Below are positions 43,858 through 53,685 of a DNA stretch of 64,000 nucleotides, piece by piece. Source of the DNA: Lysobacterales bacterium. GTDB taxonomy: Bacteria > Pseudomonadota > Gammaproteobacteria > Xanthomonadales > Wenzhouxiangellaceae. How positions within the stretch are numbered: position 1 is the stretch's first letter; each line of letters begins with the position of its first letter. Location of the stretch: contig PBLG01000007.1 of the NCBI GenBank assembly GCA_002722315.1, positions 104,798-168,797 on the forward strand, read 5' to 3'. The notes beneath the pieces were generated by a model. It searched no databases. It saw only the letters and a program-made list of their open reading frames with translations, and was not told the origin of the DNA. Both the position numbers and the translations under genes were made by a program.

Positions 43858-46800
43858 TCAGTCGCTTTCGAACTCGTCGGCGAACAACACGCCGCTAGTG
43901 CCGGTGAGGTCGATGGTGCGCGCACCGCCCGGATCGCTGGAGCGGATCTCCACGCTCGCGTTCCTGACGCCGTCCTGCTGCGGCGTGAACATCAGCTCGA
44001 AGCCGCACGACTGGCCGGTGGAAAGCATCGCACTGCCGCAGGTGTTGTTGGACGCCGACACGCTGAAGTCGACCGCCGCAGGACCGGTTAACGCAATCCC
44101 GTCGATCGCCAGATCCTGCTCGCCGGCGTTGCTCAGCGTGACCGTGCGCGGGGCCGAAGAGCTGCCGGGCGCCACTTCGCCGAAGTCGATTTCGCCATCC
44201 GAGACGTCGAGCTGCGGCGGGGTGAGGTCGGGCACCAGCTCGATCGCGCCGATGTCGCAATCGGCGAAGCCGTCGTTGTCGCCGTCGACAGGTCGCTCGG
44301 TGCCGATCGCGTCGACCGGCGGGCAATCGGGTCCGAGCATGGCGTCGACGGCCGGCGAGTCGTCAAATGGCGCGATGAACGGCAGCGGAGCATCGGAAAA
44401 GCGGACCGGCCGGAGTCTGGCGTCGCGATCCGCGATCACGAGATCGGCCGCCGTCGGGGTCAATCCGCAGCCGGCCAGGTCGCCGAACAGGTTGTCGCCA
44501 CCGGAGATCAGTTGCCCCGGCGCTTCGACGGCGCAGTTGATCGGGACGTCGAGCAGTGCCGGAGGCCCCGGCGGACGGTAGTTGCCGGCCAGCACCGAAC
44601 CGGTGATGGTGACCTGCGCACCGTTGCGGACGGTCAGTGCACCGCCGGAGACGCCGCTGGCGCCGCCGGTGTCGCCCGAGTTGCCGGTGATCGTGACGTG
44701 GTTGAGCGTGTAGTCGGAGCCCCCGAGATACAGCCCGCCGCCCTGGTTGCCGGTGATGGTCACGTTCTCGAAGATGCCGCTGCTGGACGCCTGCGCCCAG
44801 ACCGCACCGCCGCTGACCGCGCGATTATTGTCGAACACCGTGTCGCGAATGTCGATCCCGTTGCTGGCCTGGATCGCGCCGCCGACGAACCCGTCGGCCA
44901 CACCGCCGGTGAACCGGGACCGGCGCACGACCAGGTCGCCGGACGAGGCAACCAGCCTGCCGCGCGACACCGTCAGGTCCTCGATGCGCAGCGTCACGTT
45001 CGGGTCACTGATGAACATTGCCGTACCGCCGTCGCTGCCGTCGATGATGCTGTTGGCCGCCCCGGTACCGATCAGCACGAGGTCGTCGGTGACCTGGATG
45101 GGGGGTCCTGCGTCCAGCGTATAGACCCCGGTGCCGACCGACACCACCCGCAATCCGGGCTGGGCGTTGGCTTCCTCGATCGCCGCCCGCAGCGTGCACA
45201 CGCCGTCCTCGCTCCGGCAGAGGCCGTCACCGGGATCGGTGTCGGACTTGTCGAGGAAGGCATCGGCGAGTGCGTCGACGTAGATGTCGGCCGGCGGGAC
45301 GACGCTGATCACGTGCGAGACCTCGTTGTCGGGATTGACGTCGGTCTCGTTGGCCGAGGCGCGCGCGGTGAACGCAAGCAACGTTCCCGGTGCGGCCGAG
45401 CCGTCGACCCGGGCGGTGATCTCGACACTGCCGGCGAAGCCCGGATTCAGCGTGCCGACGTTGCAGGTCACCTGCAGACCCTCCAGCGAGCAGCCCGCGC
45501 CGGAGACCGTGATCGATCCGGGCGCCAGGCCCTCGGGCAGGTCGACGACCAGTTCGACGCCGGTCGCCGTGGTCGGCGGCCCGGCGGCCGGCGGATCGTT
45601 CAGCGCGTGGAACAGGATGCTGATCAACTGATTAGGCAGCGCGCGTTCGGTCGACGGCAGCGCCGACATCACAAGGTCCAGGCCGTCGATCGCGGTGACC
45701 GCGAAGCTGCCGCAGCCGGTCAGCGAGTCGGAGGTGGTGACTTCGCTGCCGTCGTCGCCGGTCACCCGGTCGTCGAGGCAGAGTTCGACGGTGTAGCTGC
45801 CCGGTGCGGAATAGATGTGCTCGCCGGTGATCGTGCCGACGCCGTTGCCGGACTGCCCGACCTCCGGGCCGCCGCCGTCGGTCGCGGTCTCGAATTCGAC
45901 CGTGCCGTCGCCCCAGTCGACGCGCAGCCGATGCTGCTCGTCGGGATCGGGGTCGAGGAACTCGGCGTTCAGGCGGTAGACGAAGCCGACGCCGACGCCG
46001 ACGGTCGCCGGATCTGGCACCCGGAGCTCGGCCGGGTCGTTGACCTCGGCCACCGTCACCATGACCTCCTCGGCCTCGGACGCAAACACCCCGTCGTCGG
46101 CGACGAAGGAAAAGCTGTCCGCGCCGAAGAAATCCGGGTCCGGTGTGTAGGTCGCCTGGTTGCCCGCGATCTGCACCGTGCCGTAGGCTGGCGGATCCTG
46201 CACGGAGAACGTCAAGGTATCCAGCGGATCGGGATCGCTGCCGTCCAGCGTGATCGCGGTCGGCGTGTCTTCGTCGAGCACGATTGCGATGCCGGGCGTG
46301 GCGAACGGTGGCCGGAAGTTGCGCACCACGCCGATCTCGACCTCGGCCGGCGCCGAACGGATCGTCCGCCCGGTCGCCGGGTCGCGCACGCCGTCGCTGA
46401 CCTGGAAGCTGAAGCCGTCGATGCAGTCGGCGGGGTCGATGCAGCCGAATTCATTCGTCGACTGGTACTCGAGATCGGCGTAGTCCGGGCCGATCTCGAT
46501 GAACGGCGTGAGCAGCGAGATGTGCAGCAGGTTGGTGGCCGGGTCGAGGACGAAGAATCGGCTGGAGTTGACGGTCACGTTCTGCGGGTTGCCGAAGTCG
46601 CCGAGCACGAAGCAGCTGCCGTCGCAGGTCGACTCCGCCTGGCCGGCAAAGAAGCCGTCGGTGGAAAAGCGCTGGATGCGCGCGTTGCCCGAATCGGCCA
46701 CGTAGATCGTGCCCTGCGGGTCGATGTCCAGCGCCGGCACGCCGCGGAACTGCCCCGGCCGACAGCCCCAGGTGGGTTGTCCGCCGATGCCCAGAGCGCC

Positions 46801-49791
46801 GCAGATCGCCTGCTCTTCGGGGTTGAAGGCCTCGTCGACTTCGCAGGTCGCGTCGGTGCACGAGAAGCCCAGCGTGCGGCGGTTGCCGACGTCGCAGACC
46901 GCCTGGTCGCCCGGGGCGAGGTCGATGTCGCAGCGGCCGAGCCAGCCCTCGAGCGTGCCCGGATACGCCAGCCCGTCGCCAGCGATCCAGGACGGCGTGT
47001 ACCGATACAGTCGGCTGCGGCGACCGGCGACGATGTAGCCGTCGGCATCGAGCTGCAGCTCCCTGCCCGAGCCTTCGAAGGCCTGGCCGTCATCGCTCAG
47101 GGCGCCGAGGTAGGCAGGGGTGTGGGTGCAGTTGACCGAACAGTCGAAGCCCGGCGGCAGCGTGCCGTCGAGCACATGGATCACCGAGTACCGGCTCATC
47201 ACGTACAGCAGTCCGTTGGCGTCGACCACGCCGCTGCTGGCATCGTTCAGCGTGTTGCCGCCGCCGGGTTGCTGCAGGCTCACGTTATTGCCGTCGCGGT
47301 CGCGCAGGTTGGCCAGTCGGTAGCTGACGATCTGATTCAGGTCCAGGTCGTAGACCCGCAGCGACGACTGGCCGCCGCTGGCGTGCGAGGCCAGGAACAG
47401 CCGGCCCTGGTTGATGTCCAGCACCACGTCGCGCAGTTCGTTGTCGTTGACCGGCACGCCGTCGATGTAGGCGCCGTCGTTGCCGAATACCGCGATCCGG
47501 CCTTCGCGATCGAAGCTCACCGGCGCGCCGCCACGGCAGTCGATGTAGCCGCGGTCGACCACGTAGGTGCGGCCGTCGTCGGTGCTGCTCAGGTGGCGCG
47601 GCTCGGAGGGGAAGTCGAGGTGGAAATTGCGGTCGCTGCCCTGGCCGTTGGTGCAGATCGCCAGCACTTCAGGGTCGGTCAGGCTCTGCTCGATGCGGAA
47701 GTCCTCGACGAAGTACGGGTACAGCGGCGCGACGAAAAAGCCGTCGGTCGGCGCCTCATCGATGAAGAAGCGCAGCGGGTCGCCGTCCGGATCGGTGGCC
47801 TGCAGGCGGATCGGCGTGGGTTCGAACGACACCGCCTCGATGCGGTCTGGCCCGGTCTGTGCGATCGCGCTCGGCGCCAGGTTCGAGGCCTTGACGTTGA
47901 CGATCTGCACCGCCGAGTCGCTGTTGCCGGACGCATCGGTCACGGTCCAGTTGACCAGCGTCAGGCCGAAGCCGATCGGCAGCATCGCGTCGTTCGTCAC
48001 CGTAGGATTCAGGTCGACGAAGTCGAACACCAGCGGCTGGCCGAGGTCGCTGACCGAACCGGTGTCCACCTCGACGATATCGTCGGGCGGCACGATCACC
48101 GGCGGCCGGGTATCGACCACCTCGACCCGCATCGTGGTCGTGACTTCGTTCTGCTGCAGCGCCAGGTTCGGGCCCGGATCGCGCGCCGTCCAGGTGATCT
48201 CGAAGGCGTTGGACTGCGCCGTCGTGCTGACCGGCCAGAAGCTCCTGAGCGCCTCGTCGGGATAGCCGGGCGAGAACGACACGCGCCGGCCGCAGGCATC
48301 GGCCAGCGCGTACATCGAGCGCAGCAGCGGCTCGTAGCGCCGACGCGAGACGCCGCCGGCTTCGTCGGCCTCGATGGTGACGTGGATCTCGTTGCCAACC
48401 AGTTGGGCGGTAACCCGCTCGTCGGAGAACGGTTGCGGCGTGATCGTGGGCGGGATCTCGTCGTAAATCCGGATCAGCTGGAAGACGTCGCGATGATTGT
48501 CGATCCGCCAGCCGGCGAAGAACACCGTGTCGTTGGCGATCAGGATCGCCTCGCGGATCACGTTGATCAGCAGGCCTTTCCACGGCTGCCCCTTGGCGCC
48601 CGGCGGAATGCCGGGAATCAGCGGCGCGAACAGGTCCAGCGCCGACATTCGCGCGTTGACCCGCCAGCGCAGCAGCCGCTCGCCGATCGGGAAAGACAGC
48701 TCGCGGCCTTCCACGTACGGACACTCGTACATCGGCCCGGCCCCGTCGAGCTGGCTGAAGCGCACCGAGCCGTCGTCGCGGCAGTCCGCGTAGATCCGGT
48801 CGGTGGCTTCGAACGAGCCGGTCTCGGCCCAGAAGCCCAGGTCCAGACTCGGCGCGATCGCGGGCGTCGACGTGTTGTACAGCAGCACGACGTCGACCTC
48901 GGTGTTGTGGTGGAACACCGTCGGCGAGCCCAGGTCGCCCCAGTTGCTGTTGTAGCCCGGGCTCCACCCGAGCACGTTCTCGTAGCCGGCGGCCATGTGC
49001 GGCTGCTCGAAGGTCGCCTCGCAGACCCCGGGCGGCACACGGATGTCGCGACTGGCCGGCGGCTCGATCCAGGTCAGGCACCACTTGAGCCCCAGGTTGG
49101 TGGCATACGCCGTGCCCTGCGCCAGCAGGCCGGCACCGGGCACCAGCGACGCGCCGAAGGCCACGTTGTGCGCGATCCCCAGCGGCGTCTGGCAGAGAAT
49201 CGCGAAATCGTTGCCGGTACTGCCGCGGGTTGAGCGGCTGGCGGAGCCCGAACCGGCCCAGGCCGACTCGATCGTGAACCCCGAACCGCCCGCCGGCGCG
49301 TGCGCCGTGCGCAACTCCACCCGGTCGAACGGCTCGCGCGTTCGAATCCCGATCCGACCGTCGGCCGCGTCGAACAGGCCCTGGCGTTTCCCGCCGTCGA
49401 ACCCGAACAGCAGCGAACCGATCGGGTGCTCGCCGCGCAGCGCGACCATCTCGATCACCGCGTCCACGCGTTCGATATCAACCCGAATCACCAGCTCCGA
49501 GACCGGTTCGGCCAGCTCCAGCGTGCGCGCCGTCGAGTCGATGCGGATCCGGCCCCGGTCGAACGGCAGCGCCTCGAGCGAGGCGCGCGTGAACACCGGC
49601 GGCCCGGTCGCGGCGCGCCCGGAGTCGGCGCCGTCTCCGGCAAGATCGACCCAGGCGGCCCGTTCTTGCACCTCGAGCAGCGGCTCGACCAGCGGCGGCG
49701 CGGTTCGCGAATGGGCAGACCACGGCGCGGCCAGCATGATGATCAGCAGGATATGCGTCCAGCGGAAAGGGATCAGGTCTTTTCGGCCCAC
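43858..49791 (-). CDS. Giant secreted multidomain protein with CSLREA, NHL-like, DUF11 and choice-of-anchor D domains
   Basis: 1977 residues with a signal peptide ending SAHSRT. In order, residue numbers rough: a jelly-roll-like start (60-190); an HYR/Ig-like region near PPVIVPPDDIVEVDTG (560-650); a long NHL/SMP-30-like propeller (680-1110: TIYVADSGNARIQRFSTDGF); cadherin-like (GNQATYTPDPDFFGADSF); PKD-like; DUF11-like (1350-1450); a CSLREA motif (CTLRAAIEEANAQPG, about 1480) leading into a right-handed beta-helix; and a choice-of-anchor D/Hydin-like domain (DFGEVAPGSSSAPRTVTLSN). It ends VLFADEFESD. It is probably a surface or released adhesin or glycan-binding protein; no catalytic residues were recognised. 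Confidence 0.85.
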   Translation of the reverse strand: MGRKDLIPFRWTHILLIIMLAAPWSAHSRTAPPLVEPLLEVQERAAWVDLAGDGADSGRAATGPPVFTRASLEALPFDRGRIRIDSTARTLELAEPVSELVIRVDIERVDAVIEMVALRGEHPIGSLLFGFDGGKRQGLFDAADGRIGIRTREPFDRVELRTAHAPAGGSGFTIESAWAGSGSASRSTRGSTGNDFAILCQTPLGIAHNVAFGASLVPGAGLLAQGTAYATNLGLKWCLTWIEPPASRDIRVPPGVCEATFEQPHMAAGYENVLGWSPGYNSNWGDLGSPTVFHHNTEVDVVLLYNTSTPAIAPSLDLGFWAETGSFEATDRIYADCRDDGSVRFSQLDGAGPMYECPYVEGRELSFPIGERLLRWRVNARMSALDLFAPLIPGIPPGAKGQPWKGLLINVIREAILIANDTVFFAGWRIDNHRDVFQLIRIYDEIPPTITPQPFSDERVTAQLVGNEIHVTIEADEAGGVSRRRYEPLLRSMYALADACGRRVSFSPGYPDEALRSFWPVSTTAQSNAFEITWTARDPGPNLALQQNEVTTTMRVEVVDTRPPVIVPPDDIVEVDTGSVSDLGQPLVFDFVDLNPTVTNDAMLPIGFGLTLVNWTVTDASGNSDSAVQIVNVKASNLAPSAIAQTGPDRIEAVSFEPTPIRLQATDPDGDPLRFFIDEAPTDGFFVAPLYPYFVEDFRIEQSLTDPEVLAICTNGQGSDRNFHLDFPSEPRHLSSTDDGRTYVVDRGYIDCRGGAPVSFDREGRIAVFGNDGAYIDGVPVNDNELRDVVLDINQGRLFLASHASGGQSSLRVYDLDLNQIVSYRLANLRDRDGNNVSLQQPGGGNTLNDASSGVVDANGLLYVMSRYSVIHVLDGTLPPGFDCSVNCTHTPAYLGALSDDGQAFEGSGRELQLDADGYIVAGRRSRLYRYTPSWIAGDGLAYPGTLEGWLGRCDIDLAPGDQAVCDVGNRRTLGFSCTDATCEVDEAFNPEEQAICGALGIGGQPTWGCRPGQFRGVPALDIDPQGTIYVADSGNARIQRFSTDGFFAGQAESTCDGSCFVLGDFGNPQNVTVNSSRFFVLDPATNLLHISLLTPFIEIGPDYADLEYQSTNEFGCIDPADCIDGFSFQVSDGVRDPATGRTIRSAPAEVEIGVVRNFRPPFATPGIAIVLDEDTPTAITLDGSDPDPLDTLTFSVQDPPAYGTVQIAGNQATYTPDPDFFGADSFSFVADDGVFASEAEEVMVTVAEVNDPAELRVPDPATVGVGVGFVYRLNAEFLDPDPDEQHRLRVDWGDGTVEFETATDGGGPEVGQSGNGVGTITGEHIYSAPGSYTVELCLDDRVTGDDGSEVTTSDSLTGCGSFAVTAIDGLDLVMSALPSTERALPNQLISILFHALNDPPAAGPPTTATGVELVVDLPEGLAPGSITVSGAGCSLEGLQVTCNVGTLNPGFAGSVEITARVDGSAAPGTLLAFTARASANETDVNPDNEVSHVISVVPPADIYVDALADAFLDKSDTDPGDGLCRSEDGVCTLRAAIEEANAQPGLRVVSVGTGVYTLDAGPPIQVTDDLVLIGTGAANSIIDGSDGGTAMFISDPNVTLRIEDLTVSRGRLVASSGDLVVRRSRFTGGVADGFVGGAIQASNGIDIRDTVFDNNRAVSGGAVWAQASSSGIFENVTITGNQGGGLYLGGSDYTLNHVTITGNSGDTGGASGVSGGALTVRNGAQVTITGSVLAGNYRPPGPPALLDVPINCAVEAPGQLISGGDNLFGDLAGCGLTPTAADLVIADRDARLRPVRFSDAPLPFIAPFDDSPAVDAMLGPDCPPVDAIGTERPVDGDNDGFADCDIGAIELVPDLTPPQLDVSDGEIDFGEVAPGSSSAPRTVTLSNAGEQDLAIDGIALTGPAAVDFSVSASNNTCGSAMLSTGQSCGFELMFTPQQDGVRNASVEIRSSDPGGARTIDLTGTSGVLFADEFESD

Positions 49792-49943
49792 GGCCAGGCT
49801 CCGGTTCAGTGGTCCCGGTCAGCTTGAGTCAGCGGAGGGTCTCGGGGAATGGCCGGCGGTTGCGAATTCGTGCCCGAACGTTGCAAACGACGTAAAAACG
49901 TCGGGCCGCGACGGCGTCCGGGCATCGCGATCGGCCATGCACG

Positions 49944-50291
49944 CTACAGCACGCAGTCGACCCCGTCGAGCGCCATGTGGATCAGCAGCCCCAGGCCGAC
50001 CAGGTGTACCGTGCGCGCGGCGGACCGCCGCCCGCGCCCGGTGGCTCTTCGGTCCGCCAGCAGCAGTGGCGCTGCGAACAGCACCGCATAAAGCGTGACC
50101 GCGGGCAGCGTGTGCAGGGGATGGAATCCGATCGAGCACCGGTCCGGGTCGTAGATCGGATCGGCCAGCAGGTGGTCGATGTCGACCAGCATCGTGGCCA
50201 CCATCAGCAGCGCCGCGTTTCGCCAACGGTCGCGATAGAACGCCAGCGCCACCATCAGCGGAAAGATGAAATGCAGTGCGATGTGGAGCAT
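49944..50291 (-). CDS. DUF6122-like small membrane protein
   Basis: 115 residues, three to four membrane helices, with histidines and aspartates at helix ends: HIALHFIFPL, MLVDIDHLLADPIYDPDRC and IGFHPLHTLPA. The Asp-x-Asp-His pattern resembles DUF6122 and YdjM-like membrane metal-dependent hydrolases. A substrate is unknown. The gap to the 1977-residue protein gene holds no recognisable element. Confidence 0.65.
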   Translation of the reverse strand: MLHIALHFIFPLMVALAFYRDRWRNAALLMVATMLVDIDHLLADPIYDPDRCSIGFHPLHTLPAVTLYAVLFAAPLLLADRRATGRGRRSAARTVHLVGLGLLIHMALDGVDCVL

Positions 50292-50405
50292 GTCGGCGTA
50301 CTGTAGCCGCTATTCAGTGCTGGATGCCCGCCGCGATCGACACCTTTTTGTCATCCTGACTCGCATCGTCTACCGGTACTCATGAACAACGCGCGGGCAA
50401 CATCA

Positions 50406-50433
50406 CTGGGTCCCGGATCAGGTCCGGGACGAC
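50406..50433. repeat. REP-like palindrome, copy 2
   Basis: CTGGGTCCCGGATCAGGTCC then GGGACGAC, an interrupted palindrome in the opposite orientation to copy 1 at 36886. It is the first of three copies within about 140 bases between the DUF6122-like gene and MscS. Confidence 0.65.
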
Positions 50434-50460
50434 AGGCAAAGAAACTCGCCATAAATATTG

Positions 50461-50483
50461 CACCGGATCAGGTCCGGGACGAC
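50461..50483. repeat. REP-like palindrome, copy 3 (truncated left arm)
   Basis: CACCGGATCAGGTCCGGGAC then GAC, the same orientation as copy 2 and 55 bases away. Its outer left arm is degraded. Confidence 0.6.
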
Positions 50484-50515
50484 TTGCGAGACATGCAACG
50501 AAGATCTTTATCCAT

Positions 50516-50543
50516 GTCGCCCCGGACCTGATCCGGGGCCCAG
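50516..50543. repeat. REP-like palindrome, copy 4 (inverted)
   Basis: GTCGCCCCGGACCTGATCCG then GGGCCCAG, inverted relative to copies 2 and 3, so the cluster can form one long hairpin between two adjacent genes. The remainder of the gap from 50292 to 50571 shows no gene. Confidence 0.65.
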
Positions 50544-50571
50544 CAACTTTTGCGGTGGAACCAGTAGCTGC

Positions 50572-51891
50572 CTACCCCGAATCGTCTTCCCTGGCCTGCT
50601 GCACGGTCACCGGCGTGCGCATGATCACTTCGCGATGCGGGAACGGGATGTTGATGCCGTGTTCCTTGAAGGTGTCCCACAGGGCCAGCAGCACCGTGCC
50701 GCGGATATTCGTCATGCCGCGCTGCGGATCGTCGATCCAGAAACGCAGCAGGAAGTTGATCGAACTGTCGCCGAACTCCGTCATCCAGCAGACCGGCGGC
50801 TTGTACTTCGAATCGACACGGTCGACTTCGGCGGCCGCTTCCGTGGCGAGCCGGATCACCTCGTGCGGGTCGGACTCGTAGGACACCCCGAACGGCACAT
50901 CGAGCCGGACGTACTTGTCGGAAAACGACCAGTTGACGACCTGGGTGGTGATGAAGTCCTCGTTCGGGATCAGGTATTCGCGGCCGTCGCGGGTGATGAC
51001 CGAGACGAAGCGGGCGCGCAGTTCGCGAATCCAGCCGAACGTGTCGCCCAGCGTGATGGTGTCGCCCGGCTTGATCGACTGATCGAGCAGGATGATGATG
51101 CCGGAAATGAAGTTGGACACGACCTTCTGCAGTCCGAAGCCGATACCGACGCCGACCGCACCGGACAGCACGGTCAGCGCGGTCAGGTTGATGTTGAGCA
51201 GTTGCATGCCGATGAACACCGCGAAGACCATCAGCGAAATCCGGGTGATCTTGCCGAGGAGCACCCGGAGCGACGGCGTGAGGTCGTCGGTCTTCTGGAT
51301 ACGCGAGTCCAGGATGTTGCCCAGCTTCAGCGCGACCCAGAGCAGGATGCCGACCGCGATCAGCGCGGTCATGACCTGCCACAGGGAAATTTCCAGTACT
51401 GGGATCGTCGCGCCTTCGAGAATCGCCTGGATATCGTCGGTCACGCCGAGCAGCTTGGCCGCCACATAGATCCAGGCCAGGACCGCAAACAGCTTCGCGA
51501 TAGTCCTCTGGCGGATGATGCGGGAGACCGCGGAAATGACCAGCCAGGCGGCGGAAAGCACCATCAGGGCGTAGATCAGGTAGTTGCTCTCTGGCCAGCC
51601 TGCGATGCGGGTGGCAACGTAGGCAATGCCCAGCAGCAGCGCGATGAAGAACCACTGCAGCCGACGCAGGAACGCGACGATGATGCGAAGCAGGCCGCGC
51701 ATGCCGTGGATGCGCCGCACTGCTCCTTCGATCTTCTTTTCGACGAAGCCGGACAGGAACCAGGCGGCCACGACCGCGACGACGATGATGCCGAGCTGGA
51801 AAAGTATTGCGGGCGAGCTCAGGTAGGCCAGCGTCAGCTCGTAGAAAGCCTGCGCTCGTTCGACCAGCTGATTGACGGTTTCTTCATCCAC
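50572..51891 (-). CDS. MscS-family mechanosensitive channel
   Basis: 439 residues. Membrane helices occupy the first 240 residues. The pore-lining helix and following beta domain match MscS: TALTVLSGAVGVGIGFGLQK then VVSNFISGIIILLDQSIKPG, GDTIT, and IRELRARFVSVITRDGREYL. The Gly/Ala-rich helix with GIGFGLQ is diagnostic. It should open under membrane tension on osmotic downshift. The extra N-terminal helices place it among the longer MscS homologues rather than E. coli MscS (286 residues). Confidence 0.93.
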   Translation of the reverse strand: MDEETVNQLVERAQAFYELTLAYLSSPAILFQLGIIVVAVVAAWFLSGFVEKKIEGAVRRIHGMRGLLRIIVAFLRRLQWFFIALLLGIAYVATRIAGWPESNYLIYALMVLSAAWLVISAVSRIIRQRTIAKLFAVLAWIYVAAKLLGVTDDIQAILEGATIPVLEISLWQVMTALIAVGILLWVALKLGNILDSRIQKTDDLTPSLRVLLGKITRISLMVFAVFIGMQLLNINLTALTVLSGAVGVGIGFGLQKVVSNFISGIIILLDQSIKPGDTITLGDTFGWIRELRARFVSVITRDGREYLIPNEDFITTQVVNWSFSDKYVRLDVPFGVSYESDPHEVIRLATEAAAEVDRVDSKYKPPVCWMTEFGDSSINFLLRFWIDDPQRGMTNIRGTVLLALWDTFKEHGINIPFPHREVIMRTPVTVQQAREDDSG

Positions 51892-51971
51892 CGGTGAGCG
51901 CTATTCCCGCAAGTTGCCCGCGGAAACTATAGCATTCCGGGCGGGCCGCGCCCGGGGACATGCCGGCTTCG

Positions 51972-53468
51972 CTATGGAACCTGCTCGAAGCTGTCCGAAA
52001 ACAGCGAATCCAGGCCCGGGCTGCCGACTTCGTGCGCGCCGATGTCACAGCGCTGCTGGCCGTTGCTGTCGGGGCGCACGAATCCGCGCTGGTCGAGCGG
52101 TGGACAGGCCGGGAGTCCCGTCGGCGGTCCGGGGTTGCCGGCGTCGATGGCCGGGCTGCCGGGCTGGGGAATATGGGTCCACGGATTGGCAGTCAGCGGA
52201 TTGGCCCCGCCGTGGTCGCCCAGGGGTCCCAGCGCCGGATCGGCGCCGAACACGTCACCCGAAGCCGCGGATATGCCGCAATTGTCTTCGACGATGTTGT
52301 AGCCGAGCGAGGTAAAGTCGAAGCCTCCGTTGCAGTCCGACGCCGACCCGCCGGCCAGGTTGCCGGCGATGATGGTGTTGGCCAGTCGAATCGCGGCGGC
52401 CGAGGCGGTCAGACCGGCGAAGAAGGTGGATGCACCGTTGTCGGCCGTGGTCGTGTTCTGAACAATCGTGGAGCTGTTGATGTTCAGCTCGGCCACGCCG
52501 TTCACGTTGATGAACAACCCGGCACCGGTGGCGACCGACCCCGATCCCGCGTCGGTCTGCACCTCGTTGCCGCTGAAGGTGCTGTTGGTGATCGTCACGC
52601 TTGTTTCGCCGCTGGCCCGCAAGCCGCCGCCCTGGACGTTGCCGTCGGCACTGTAGACCCGGTTCAAGGCCACTTCCGACCGGACCAGCGAGACGCTGCC
52701 GCCGTTCTCGGCTGCAATGCCTCCGCCACGCGCGAAAGAGCCGGCGCTGTGCGTGGCCAGGTTGTCGCTGACCCGCGAGTCGAACACCTGCAGGTCGCCG
52801 GCGACGGATGAAATCCCTGCGCCGATCAGCGGGCTCGTTCCCGACAGGGTGTTCCGTGTCACTTCGCTCCGGTGAAGAATCAGCGTGCCCGAACTCTGGA
52901 CCCCCCCGCCAAGCAGGGTTTCGATGCCGCCACTGATCTCGTTCAGGGTCACGATCGTGTCGTTCAGGACCAGGGTCGCGTCGACGTTCATGCGTATTCC
53001 GCCGCCTTGGGCTTCCAGGAAATCGGTCGGCGGGGGGTTGCCGCCGACGATCTGCAGGCGGTCGAAGGTGACGGTGATGCCGGCGGTACCGATGTCGAAC
53101 ACCCGGTCGGTCTGGTTGCCGTCGATGACGGTGCCGGCCGGGTCGCCGACGATGTGCAGGTCGTCCGTGATGTCGAGATCGCCGGTTTCGGCGGCGGCTT
53201 CGCCGGCACCCGCCCGCGTCATTACGTGCGCCTGCCCGGCAAGGCCGGACGCGAACACGATCCGGTCGGTGCCGTAGGGCAGATCGCTGGCCACGCAACC
53301 CTGGAAATCGGCGTCCTGGTTGGCCGCGATGATTGCCTCGCGCAGCGAGCAGACCGGGTTGTCGCCGAACAGGTCGCCGGCGGTGTTCACGCGGATCGTG
53401 GCGGCATGACCGAGGGCCGACGCGATGATTGCCGAGATCAGGACAAGGGATATCGTAAGTCGCTTCAT
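51972..53468 (-). CDS. CSLREA-domain right-handed beta-helix secreted protein
   Basis: 498 residues. Signal peptide ending ALGHA, then the CSLREA signature NPVCSLREAIIAANQ at about residues 39-53. The rest is a parallel beta-helix rich in Asn, Thr and Ser with repeats such as SGTLILHRSEVTRNTLSGTS and ITNSTFSGN. It ends SLFSDSFEQVP, sharing the terminal tag with two other secreted proteins in the window. Probably surface-attached or secreted, perhaps polysaccharide-binding; no polysaccharide-lyase residues were identified. Confidence 0.87.
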   Translation of the reverse strand: MKRLTISLVLISAIIASALGHAATIRVNTAGDLFGDNPVCSLREAIIAANQDADFQGCVASDLPYGTDRIVFASGLAGQAHVMTRAGAGEAAAETGDLDITDDLHIVGDPAGTVIDGNQTDRVFDIGTAGITVTFDRLQIVGGNPPPTDFLEAQGGGIRMNVDATLVLNDTIVTLNEISGGIETLLGGGVQSSGTLILHRSEVTRNTLSGTSPLIGAGISSVAGDLQVFDSRVSDNLATHSAGSFARGGGIAAENGGSVSLVRSEVALNRVYSADGNVQGGGLRASGETSVTITNSTFSGNEVQTDAGSGSVATGAGLFINVNGVAELNINSSTIVQNTTTADNGASTFFAGLTASAAAIRLANTIIAGNLAGGSASDCNGGFDFTSLGYNIVEDNCGISAASGDVFGADPALGPLGDHGGANPLTANPWTHIPQPGSPAIDAGNPGPPTGLPACPPLDQRGFVRPDSNGQQRCDIGAHEVGSPGLDSLFSDSFEQVP

Positions 53469-53685
53469 GGATTCATCCTGTGTTCGAGCCGCACCGAGAA
53501 CGTGGTGCGCACCCGGTCAAGGGGCGGGCGTACACGCCGTCGGCATTGATTTCGTTGTTTCAATGCCGCAAGGCTGTGCAACCGCACATCGGCGATCGAA
53601 GCGGGATCGGGAGGGTCCGGCGCTCGCGCGGACAAGCGCCGGGCGCCCAGAGCTTGCCCGGGTCAAGGCGAAGAAACGGGGGAAC

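Noticed and set aside
43858..43890. PEP-CTERM or sortase-type anchor on the secreted proteins
   Set aside because: No PEP, LPXTG or GlyGly motif and no hydrophobic helix before the end; only the F-x-D-x-F-E tag is present.
44512..49233. A 1573-residue reading frame on the plus strand opposite the giant secreted protein
   Set aside because: It is rich in Arg, His, Val and Ala, without signal peptide, motif or ribosome-binding site, as expected for antisense of a GC-rich gene whose opposite strand has clear domains.
50406..50543. CRISPR array
   Set aside because: Copies differ in orientation and spacing, and are palindromic with no regular spacers.
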